A program made the translations under genes and the position numbers. A stretch of 64,000 nucleotides of DNA. Source: Globisporangium splendens (Eukaryota; Oomycota; Peronosporomycetes; Pythiales; Pythiaceae). The stretch covers positions 186,001-250,000 of the forward strand of contig VFIW01000064.1 in assembly GCA_006386115.1 (NCBI GenBank), written 5' to 3'. Position 1 is the stretch's first letter; each line of letters begins with the position of its first letter. The notes under the pieces are model-generated. The model searched no databases, was not told the DNA's origin, and was given only the letters and a program-made list of their open reading frames with translations. Below are positions 39,237-46,824 of the stretch, piece after piece.

Positions 39237-39843
39237 TGTAATGGGCTAAGGCTGCCATTACATGCAAGGTGGCTCTTTGTGTGTGTCACACACCACCTTG
39301 TGGAAATGCATTGTGGGTGCGAAGATATTGGGTGAAACACATAATAGTGATCCCCACATGCACTTGTGACGTCATCGTCTGACGTCAGAGCAATCCGTGT
39401 CTGAGTTGAGTGTTGGTCGCTCGCAATCATTGAGATTCGGCGTGATTACGCACAACAGTACTCTAGACACGTGAGTGATGGTTCCTACTTGGTAAACTGC
39501 ACTGGTGATGAGACCGACGTGTCTCTGCCACCTAAAGTGTGGCGCGAGCCAATCACTTTGCAGGGAATTTTCCACGGGACGTCAAGTTCAAGTTTCTCGA
39601 AGATCCCCTGGGTTCAACCTCAGTGTACCCTAGGTTTTATATATCAGATTCATAGGTTTTATTGTGCATGTTTAGGTTTTAGTTATAAAACCTCTAGGAG
39701 CCCTAGTGGTGTTTTACATGTAGTGTCAGGAACCATAAGCTCATTTCAATTCAGTTGCATTTTTGCCAAGTTCCTCTCAAGTCTTCCTCTTCAAGCGCAA
39801 GCGTGCGTGCCGTGTTTGAGGCTGTCTCGGATAGCCTCTTACA
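39237..39843 (+). repeat. 5' LTR of element B
   Basis: 607 bp, TGTAATGG to TCTTACA. Contains two TGACGTCA sites and a TTTTATATATC TATA-like box at 39635-39645. Confidence 0.9.
39367..39387. promoter_or_regulatory. paired TGACGTCA palindromes in 5' LTR of B
   Basis: TGACGTCA at 39367-39374 and 39380-39387. This is the canonical CRE recognised by many bZIP proteins; placed about 260 bp upstream of the TATA-like box. Confidence 0.65.
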
Positions 39844-39845
39844 CC

Positions 39846-39857
39846 TGGTAGCACTTC
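39846..39857 (+). other. primer binding site of element B
   Basis: TGGTAGCACTTC, two bases after the LTR. The primer tRNA should end in AAGTGCTACCA. Confidence 0.75.
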
Positions 39858-39950
39858 GTAGTCCTTCCAACGACCAAGTCAAGAGTCTGCATAGGCCGCT
39901 TGTGTAGCGTGCGCGGACATTCCAAGACCCCTGTCCGATTGTGAGAAACA

Positions 39951-40994
39951 ATGGAAGGGATTGAGACGCCGATGGGCTCGATGCCTGGAGAGACCGTGGA
40001 GCTGACGAATGAGCATTTTCCTCATTTGTCGAGCCACGAGTGGGCAGCCCTCGAGCGTATGCGAGCGGTCATCGGTGAGGCAGCTGTGATCAGCTTGCTG
40101 AGATCAGCGTCACCGGATGAGCAGAGGAACGCGGCTACGAGCTTCATGCATCACGAGATCATGAACTCTCATCGACAGCCCGCAACTCCTGTCACGACGA
40201 TGAGAGTGGCACCTCTGAAGCTCGATGTATCTCCGTACCGTGGCGGAGAGAACGAACCTCTAGCGAGATGGTTCGTTGAGTTGGATGCAGCAATCACTGC
40301 AAGACAACTACGGGACCCAATGCAGCAAGTGTTGTTTGCGATGTCAAACCTTGCGGGTCGAGCGAAGAGTTGGGCGTATGGGAAGCGATTGGCGGAGCCA
40401 CATTGCTTCTACGACCTGGACGACTTCAAGCGAGAGCTGAAGAAGGCTTTTGAGCCTCCGCAGAGCGAATTTCGGGCTCGCGCTGAGTTCTTAAAGCTTC
40501 GTCAGGGTAAATACGACCTACACTCGTACGCTCAACGAGCACGATACCTCGTGTCAAGTATCGTGAATGAGCCGATTGATGCCTCAACGCAAGTTGTGAC
40601 ATTCATGGCAGGGCTCAATGATGGTCCAATTCGGAACCAGCTGTTCCGCGAGTACCCCAAGACGCTGGATGAAGCCATCGAGCGAGCGATGCAAGAAGAA
40701 TTCAGCATCAAGCAAGCCAAGTTCAACGGTTTCGGCCCTCGTCCTGTTCGACAACACGCAGTCACACACGACGGTCCAGAACCGATGGACATCTCGTATG
40801 CCGATGCGACTACAAGCAGATACCCACGCAATGACGGGAAGTGTTTCCGTTGTGGCAAGCCCGGTCACATCGCAAGAAATTGCAAGGTGTCCTTGCCAAG
40901 CCAGCAAGCGACACACGGTTCGCAATCGAATCGACCAGGCAGAGGCCGGCGATTCGAGCGTTCCCAACAGCCAAAAAACGGGAACGACCAGTAG
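39951..40994 (+). CDS. gag: Gag of element B
   Basis: A 347-residue capsid/nucleocapsid protein. The retrotransposon Gag core covers about residues 70-260 (SPYRGGENEPLARWFVELD, GRAKSWAYGKRL, FEPPQSEFRARAEF, LHSYAQRARYLVS). A CCHC knuckle (CFRCGKPGHIARNC) lies near residues 299-312, followed by a basic tail. It ends at TAG 40992-40994, inside the stem of the frameshift signal, so most ribosomes make Gag and a minority shift into pol. The ATG at 39951 is about 105 nt after the LTR. Confidence 0.93.
   Translation: MEGIETPMGSMPGETVELTNEHFPHLSSHEWAALERMRAVIGEAAVISLLRSASPDEQRNAATSFMHHEIMNSHRQPATPVTTMRVAPLKLDVSPYRGGENEPLARWFVELDAAITARQLRDPMQQVLFAMSNLAGRAKSWAYGKRLAEPHCFYDLDDFKRELKKAFEPPQSEFRARAEFLKLRQGKYDLHSYAQRARYLVSSIVNEPIDASTQVVTFMAGLNDGPIRNQLFREYPKTLDEAIERAMQEEFSIKQAKFNGFGPRPVRQHAVTHDGPEPMDISYADATTSRYPRNDGKCFRCGKPGHIARNCKVSLPSQQATHGSQSNRPGRGRRFERSQQPKNGNDQ
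40973..40979 (+). promoter_or_regulatory. -1 ribosomal frameshift slippery site A AAA AAC
   Basis: The heptamer is in the correct phase relative to gag (CCA AAA AAC GGG), and pol lies exactly in the -1 frame. A AAA AAC is one of the classical X XXY YYZ heptamers. The gag stop is 13 nt downstream. Confidence 0.85.
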
Positions 40995-43900
40995 GAGCGG
41001 GGCTCCCTACTGGGCGAACAAAGAGTTCTGTGAATGTCGTGGAAGCGCAGAACTCTTGCCCCGGTGTGCGCAACGCACATGAAGTTTCCGCGAACAGATG
41101 TGAGCGTGTCGAGCAAGAGCCAGCCTTGATAGTCCACAAGGTTAAGGTAGATGGTTACTCAGAACCTCTACGGGCTCTTGTAGACACTGGTGCGTCGAAC
41201 AATTTTGTCCGCACACAAGTGGTGAGAAGGCAAGGTTTGGACCTGCCTATCTCGAACAAGGAAATGATCGTTCGCTTGGCGAATGGATCGGAAGTGACGA
41301 TGCCTAAGCGCGTGTTGCGTATGGCAATCGAATGTGATGATTTCCGAGGCGAAGATGAGTTTATTCTACTCGACCTCGATGACAAGTTTGATCTGATTCT
41401 GGGAATGCCCTGGTTGAGAAGGTACCAACCGAGCATCGACTGGAAGAAGAAGAAGATCAGCGTCGACAAGCAAGTCGACGAAGACCTCAGCTGCCAGGCA
41501 GCAAGAGAGGTGATTTGGGCATATACATCTGTTGAAGATGTGTCTAATGAGAGTCAGGCGTGCGATGGCCCCTCACACTCAAATGACAAGCCCGTGAAGA
41601 CCACTGGAGGTGGAGTAGTCAGGCGCCAGAAAAAGACTACTCCTGTAGCCAAGAGCGATGAAGAGTTCCGCTCTGGCAGGGTTAAAGAAGACAAGAAGAC
41701 CGACGAAGAAGAACGAAGATCTGCAAGCGTCCCTGATCAAGACACAAGAAAGGCAGAAGATGAAGTGAAGCGACAAGAACAAGCCACTTCAAGCGAATAT
41801 GTGAACGTCGCAGTCTACAATGAAGAAGGTGACAGCCAGATAGTGCGTCACGTACAAGTGGAAAATCCTCCAAGTCTGGCTCAAGAATTGATTTCCTTGC
41901 CGTTGATGAGCAAGAAGACGCTTAAGCGTAGCCTGGCGAAAGGCGAAATTTCGCAAATTTGTGCGATCGTCGATGAAGTTGCCGACGATGTCATCAACAC
42001 TGCGGAAGTGTTAGATGAGAAGACACGGAAGGAGAGGTTTGATGAGCAGTCGTGGGACGCTCTAAAGACAAACCCCGTGTATGGACTTGTCAAGGAATAT
42101 GCGGACATATTTCCAGACAAAGTGCCGGACGAATTGCCGCAGGACAGAGGCATTCGTCACGAGATAGATGTACTTCCGGGAACGAAGTACTGTATCACGA
42201 GGCAATGGCCGCTACCGAAGGAACAAGTCGATGCGATCGACGAGTTCTTCGCGCAGCGACAGAAGGCTGGCCATGTGCGCGAGAGCAAGTCTCCGCACTG
42301 TAGTCCCACCTTCTGTGTGAAGAAGGCCACAGGCGGTTGGCGCATTGTTCACGCATTCAACAAATTGAATGATGCGACCATACCTGCTCAGACCCCAGTT
42401 CCACGCAAGGATATGATCCTTGATGGAATGGTTGGCAGCACTGTCTTTAGCGCGATCGATCTGAAAGACGGGTTCTATCAGATTCGAATGCGCGAGAGCG
42501 ATGTACCATTTACAGCAGTTAGCACCCCTAGTGGTATGCTGTGGGAGTGGATGGTGATGCCACAAGGTCTGAAGAACGCACCAGCAACTTTCAACAGAAT
42601 GGTCACGAATGTACTTCGTCCATTGAGAGAGTTTGCACCGAGCTACTTTGACGACATATTCGTTCATAGTAAGGCCTCGGAAGGGAAGAAAGATGTCGAT
42701 GTTCATCTTGAACATCTTCGTCAAGTCTTTCAAGTTATGCGTGAGAACAAACTGTACGCTAACTTGAAGAAATGCATCTTCTTCGCCCCCGAGATCCCTG
42801 TACTCGGTTGCTTTGTTGGCAAGAATGGCGTTCGGGTCGATCCTGAGAAGGTCAAGTCTATCGACGATTGGCCTATTCCTCAGAACGTCAAACAGCTACG
42901 TCAGTGGCTGGGTTTGGCCAACTATTTGCAAAAATACACGCGCAACTATGCAGCGTTAGTGCAACCCCTCACGAGTCTTTTGAAGAAAGATAATGAGTGG
43001 GAATGGTCAGAGGAACATCAGGCAGCGTTTGCCGAAGTAAAGAAGAGCTTAAGAGAAGCTCCTGTCCTAGCTCTCGCAGACCATGAGAAGCCGTTCCATG
43101 CAGTCTGCGATGCGAGCGACTATGCCATCGGGTGTGCACTGATGCAACACGATGATGAGGGCAAAGAAAGAGTTGTGTCGTATCAGTCACGACAACTCAG
43201 GCCCGCAGAACGGAACTATCCGGTCCATGACAAGGAACTATTGGCCATGAAGTATGCATTGGCAAAGTTCCGAGTCTATTTGCTTGGTGAAAAGCAGTTC
43301 GCTATTTACACTGATCACGCATCACTGCGGACAGCTGTAAAGACGCCTCACCTATCGCAAAGAATGGCAAGATGGTTTTCCTTCTTCGCTGAGTACAACT
43401 TTGTTGTACATTACAAGCCCGGCAAGTCAAACATTCTTGCCGATGCGCTGTCAAGACGTCCGGATTATGATCCGAAGAACAAGAGTGACGACACGAACGG
43501 AGCGTGCCGACTCTGTGAAGATGTCAACGCGATTGCTACGGGAGTGACAAGCACAGTCCAAGAAGAGATCACTGAGGGATACAAGCAAGACGAAGCATGC
43601 CAAGAACTGATCAAGTATTTCAAGAATCCCTCAGAGAAGGCACTCCAGAGCCTCCCACCAAGAGCAAGATCGCGTGTTCACCGTTACAGCATGCACAATG
43701 AGCTGCTGTACTATACGGTTGACGAAGGGGATCCAGCGAGGATCGTTGTCCCCAACGACGAAGGTCTGCGTCATCGACTCTTGTACGAGTATCATGACGG
43801 TCCTTCGAGTGGCCATCTCGGACGTGAGAAAACGTTTCTCAACTTGTCTCGAGATTACTACTGGCCTCACATGTACAAGTGGGTGCGCAAGTATGTAAGG

Positions 43901-45676
43901 ACTTGCGAAGTGTGCCAAAGAGTTAAGCCATCCGGCTCTACTCGGGCCCCACTTCGTTCATTGGCTGTCCCTCAGGACAGTTGGAAGTCTGTGAGTATGG
44001 ATTTCATATTCGGACTTCCAAGAGACAAACACGGACGCAATGGCATCCTTGTGTTTGTGGACCGATTCAGCAAGATGGTCCATCTTGCGCCTGTTTCGGA
44101 TAAGATCTCGGCAGAGATGACTGCGAAAGTCTTTGTAGACGTGGTGTTCCGTCTACATGGTCTGCCCTCGGAGATCGTATCAGACCGTGACACTCGGTTT
44201 ACGTCTAGGTTTTGGCGAACTCTGTTTGGCATTTTGGATACAAAACTATCCATGTCAACAGCAGCACACCCAGAGACAGACGGTCAAACTGAACGAGTGA
44301 ATCGTGTCCTTGAAGACGTGTTGCGCAGTTATGCGACGTCTTTCGGAGAGTGGAGTGAGTTTCTCCCTCTCGCAGAGTTTGCGTTGAACAACTCCACGCA
44401 TGTCTCGACAGGTCATACCCCGTTCTATGTGAACTACGGACTCCACCCGAGAGTGCCAGCGTCACTAGTGGGAGAGGTTTCTACCTTAAGTGGGGGAGAG
44501 ACTATGGCTAAGGAGCCACAGTCGGATCTGAATGCTGTCACAGAGTTAAAAGCGAATTTTGACTCGATGAAACCTCTAGACGACATGACAAGTCGTGAGG
44601 AACAGCAAGTCGATGACTTTATTGTGAGGAGACAAGCCGTTGTGAGGTTTGTTCGAGACGCAATTGCAAAGGCTCAGGATCTGCAAAAGGAACAAGCAGA
44701 TAGGAGCGGAAGGAAGAACAAGCAAGTTTATAAGATCAATGATCTTGTATTACTTAGCACGGCTAATCTACCTGAACACGCAGTGTCTAACTTGGGGAGT
44801 TCGAAACTTCTGCCAAGATATATTGGACCGCTCAGGGTAGTTAAATGCAATGGTGATGCCTACACACTAGACATTCCTAAACGCATGCGACTACACCCTA
44901 CGTTCTACGTAGGTCGACTAAAGCCTTACCTTCCAAGTGGGTCAGCGAACCCTACAGAGCCTTTGGCAGACGATCAAGTCGATCCTGAAGTCGCTCCACC
45001 AGCTCGCGAAGAGTCTGTAACTCATCGTCATGGAGCTTCTTCTCGGCATAAAGGCGCTGAAGCACATCAAAGGACTCGTCCTTTATTGTCTCCAACGCGA
45101 GAAGGCGACCATGATACTCCTTCCGAAGTATCTCAAGAGAAGTCCCTGCCTCTTCCACAGAGCGCAGTAGACGTTCGTGATACGCATCGCGAGCTTTCTC
45201 AGCCTTCTGGAGTCGTTCAAGCTCGGCTTGAATCTTCTCGAACCTCTGTTCGAAATGTGACTCCATTGTCGAACGCTGGGCAAGACCATCGAAGAGCAAG
45301 TCGATCTTCGACTCCTGCTCCTTCAACCGGTCTTCGAGGCTTTCGCACCGGTCTTCGAGTACCGCGTTGCGAACTTCAAGAGCCTCGATCTGAGCGCGGT
45401 GAGCACTCTTCCACTTCCAGAGTCGCTCAATCGTTTTCGCGTTCAGCCCCACCTCCTCTGATCGATCATCAGGGAGAGTGTCGTTGGATCGTTGAGTCGA
45501 TAGTCGATCACGAGGATCGATCGACTCGTCGTCGAGGAGAGAAGTCGTTGAACCGTCAACGCTTCTACAGAGTACGGTGGCTTGGCTATCCGCCGGACTC
45601 GGACACGTGGGAACCTCGAGAGACTCTTCAGTCTGATGTCCCCGACGTGGTTCACAGTTACGAACAGAGCTTGTAG
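40979..45676 (+). CDS. pol: Pol of element B (protease, RT, RNase H, integrase, chromodomain)
   Basis: About 1565 residues read by -1 frameshift from gag; the open frame itself starts upstream inside gag. The protease has LVDTGASNNFV. RT has the YFDD box (SYFDDIFVHSK) in place of the YLDD of element A. RNase H has VCDASDYAIG. Integrase has the HHCC domain (HDGPSSGHL...CEVCQRVK), catalytic Asp in SMDFIFGLP and SDRDTRF and the Glu of DGQTERVN. A low-complexity linker of about 180 residues, poorly conserved between copies, precedes a C-terminal chromodomain (WIVESIVDHED, FYRVRWLGYPPDSDTWEP) that should steer integration to modified chromatin. All frames are intact. The linker and chromodomain lie over the antisense ORF. 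Confidence 0.94.
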   Translation, partial: RERPVGAGLPTGRTKSSVNVVEAQNSCPGVRNAHEVSANRCERVEQEPALIVHKVKVDGYSEPLRALVDTGASNNFVRTQVVRRQGLDLPISNKEMIVRLANGSEVTMPKRVLRMAIECDDFRGEDEFILLDLDDKFDLILGMPWLRRYQPSIDWKKKKISVDKQVDEDLSCQAAREVIWAYTSVEDVSNESQACDGPSHSNDKPVKTTGGGVVRRQKKTTPVAKSDEEFRSGRVKEDKKTDEEERRSASVPDQDTRKAEDEVKRQEQATSSEYVNVAVYNEEGDSQIVRHVQVENPPSLAQELISLPLMSKKTLKRSLAKGEISQICAIVDEVADDVINTAEVLDEKTRKERFDEQSWDALKTNPVYGLVKEYADIFPDKVPDELPQDRGIRHEIDVLPGTKYCITRQWPLPKEQVDAIDEFFAQRQKAGHVRESKSPHCSPTFCVKKATGGWRIVHAFNKLNDATIPAQTPVPRKDMILDGMVGSTVFSAIDLKDGFYQIRMRESDVPFTAVSTPSGMLWEWMVMPQGLKNAPATFNRMVTNVLRPLREFAPSYFDDIFVHSKASEGKKDVDVHLEHLRQVFQVMRENKLYANLKKCIFFAPEIPVLGCFVGKNGVRVDPEKVKSIDDWPIPQNVKQLRQWLGLANYLQKYTRNYAALVQPLTSLLKKDNEWEWSEEHQAAFAEVKKSLREAPVLALADHEKPFHAVCDASDYAIGCALMQHDDEGKERVVSYQSRQLRPAERNYPVHDKELLAMKYALAKFRVYLLGEKQFAIYTDHASLRTAVKTPHLSQRMARWFSFFAEYNFVVHYKPGKSNILADALSRRPDYDPKNKSDDTNGACRLCEDVNAIATGVTSTVQEEITEGYKQDEACQELIKYFKNPSEKALQSLPPRARSRVHRYSMHNELLYYTVDEGDPARIVVPNDEGLRHRLLYEYHDGPSSGHLGREKTFLNLSRDYYWPHMYKWVRKYVRTCEVCQRVKPSGSTRAPLRSLAVPQDSWKSVSMDFIFGLPRDKHGRNGILVFVDRFSKMVHLAPVSDKISAEMTAKVFVDVVFRLHGLPSEIVSDRDTRFTSRFWRTLFGILDTKLSMSTAAHPETDGQTERVNRVLEDVLRSYATSFGEWSEFLPLAEFALNNSTHVSTGHTPFYVNYGLHPRVPASLVGEVSTLSGGETMAKEPQSDLNAVTELKANFDSMKPLDDMTSREEQQVDDFIVRRQAVVRFVRDAIAKAQDLQKEQADRSGRKNKQVYKINDLVLLSTANLPEHAVSNLGSSKLLPRYIGPLRVVKCNGDAYTLDIPKRMRLHPTFYVGRLKPYLPSGSANPTEPLADDQVDPEVAPPAREESVTHRHGASSRHKGAEAHQRTRPLLSPTREGDHDTPSEVSQEKSLPLPQSAVDVRDTHRELSQPSGVVQARLESSRTSVRNVTPLSNAGQDHRRASRSSTPAPSTGLRGFRTGLRVPRCELQEPRSERGEHSSTSRVAQSFSRSAPPPLIDHQGECRWIVESIVDHEDRSTRRRGEKSLNRQRFYRVRWLGYPPDSDTWEPRETLQSDVPDVVHSYEQSL
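40988..41013 (+). promoter_or_regulatory. frameshift-stimulating stem-loop
   Basis: CCAGTAGG (40988-40995) pairs fully with CCTACTGG (41006-41013); an inner AGC/GCT stem caps a GGG loop with one bulged C. The spacer from the slippery site is 8 nt. Element C keeps the stem with AGC/GCT changed to GGC/GCC, so one pair covaries. Confidence 0.8.
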
Positions 45677-46001
45677 TGCTCTCGCGAGCACTAGAACGAC
45701 GAGAGCCAAGCTCTTTATGGTCGTTCTCGAGCGTGCCTCCTAGGTTCCCTAGCAAACGCTCGACAAGATTCTCGTTCTCGAGTCAGACAAACGTCTTCCA
45801 CGACTCGAGCTTCGCTGTGCTGGACTGGCCAGGATCGTCGCTGCCGGACATCTTGCGCCAGAGGAAGAACAACTCCTTGTAGAACCGACGTCCTCCACGC
45901 TTCTTGCGAATAGCGGAGATGTCGTACAAGCCGGGAGTCGTCCGCTGCCGCTTTGGCTCGGGCTGTTCTTCGCGCTTCACTTGGTCGCTTGATCGCTTCA
46001 T
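44952..46001 (-). pseudogene. antisense coiled-coil protein (aORF) of element B, one in-frame stop
   Basis: The minus-strand frame from ATG 46001 to 44952 would encode about 349 residues homologous to 37690-38751. One TGA at 45783-45785 stands where the other copy has CGA (Arg), so this copy is split into a short N-part (46001-45783) and a 267-residue frame with its own ATG at 45755 that keeps the whole coiled coil. Conserved blocks include GLNAKTIERLWKWKSAHRAQ, ERLQKAEKAR and HERLLRSVEEAG. It starts 77 bp from the 3' LTR. Whether the downstream frame is still translated is unknown. Confidence 0.75.
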
Positions 46002-46064
46002 GGTCAATTGGAAAGTGAGAGCGGGTGCCTCTTCCGAAAGAAGTAAAGTCCGTGATGGAACTTT

Positions 46065-46077
46065 AAGGGAGGGATGA
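46065..46077 (+). other. polypurine tract of element B
   Basis: AAGGGAGGGATGA directly before the 3' LTR. A similar TTAAGTGGGGGAG tract occurs inside pol near 44488-44500. Confidence 0.8.
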
Positions 46078-46720
46078 TGTAATGGGCTAAGGCTGCCATT
46101 ACATGCAAGGTGGCTCTTTGTGTGTGTCACACACCACCTTGTGGAAGTGCATTGTGGGTGCGAAGATATTGGGTGAAACACATAAAAGTGATTCCCACAT
46201 GCACTTGTGACGTCATCGTCTGACGTCAGAGCAATCTGTGTCTGAGTTGAGTGTTGGTCGCTCGCAATCATTGAGATTCGGCGTGATTACGCACAACAGT
46301 ACTCTAGACACGTGAGTGATAGTTCCTACTTGGGAAACTGCACTGGTGATGAGACCGACGTGTCTCTGCCACCTAAAGTGAGTGGCTGTAGCCAATCACT
46401 TTGCAGGGAATTTTCCACGGGACTTCAAGTTCAAGCTTCTCGAATATCTCGTGGGTTCAACCTCAGTGTACCCAAGGTTTTATATATCAGATTCATAGGT
46501 TTTATTGTGCATGTTTAGGTTTTAGTTATAAAACCTCTAGGAGCCCTTGGGGTTCATTTACAAGTAGCGACAGGAACCATAAGCATTTTAATTCCGTTGC
46601 AATTTTACCCTCAAGTACTCAAGTCGTCTTCTCTCCCTCCAAGTCGGGAGATCGCTTCCTCAAGTCGCACAAGCGTGTGTGCCGTGTTTTGGGGACTGTT
46701 TGGAACAGCGCCCCATTACA
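46078..46720 (+). repeat. LTR shared by element B (3') and element C (5')
   Basis: 643 bp, TGTAATGG to CCATTACA, perfect 8-bp terminal inverted repeat. Confidence 0.9.
46208..46228. promoter_or_regulatory. paired TGACGTCA palindromes in the shared LTR
   Basis: TGACGTCA at 46208-46215 and 46221-46228, spacing identical to the other LTRs. Confidence 0.65.
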
Positions 46721-46722
46721 CC

Positions 46723-46734
46723 TGGTAGCACTTC
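46723..46734 (+). other. primer binding site of element C
   Basis: TGGTAGCACTTC two bases after the LTR, as in element B. Confidence 0.75.
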
Positions 46735-46824
46735 GAGCGGTCCTTCCAGCGACCAAGCCAAGAAAGGTTTGACGAAGCGGCTTTGAGCACTTCGCGCATT
46801 CCTGTCCAAGACCTACCTCCGTCT

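Larger units (their letters stand above)
39237..46720 (+). mobile_element. complete Ty3/gypsy chromovirus with antisense ORF (element B)
   Basis: Plus-oriented, 7.5 kb: 5' LTR (39237-39843), PBS, gag, -1 frameshift to pol, antisense ORF, polypurine tract, 3' LTR (46078-46720). The 3' LTR is also the 5' LTR of the truncated element C, so two internal regions share three-LTR logic. The LTRs are nearly identical over the first about 460 bp but clearly diverged in the last 150-180 bp. No TSD joins the two outer ends (TAGAG before 39237; CCTGG after 46720 is the start of element C). Its 5' end cuts into the pol gene of element B'. Confidence 0.88.
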
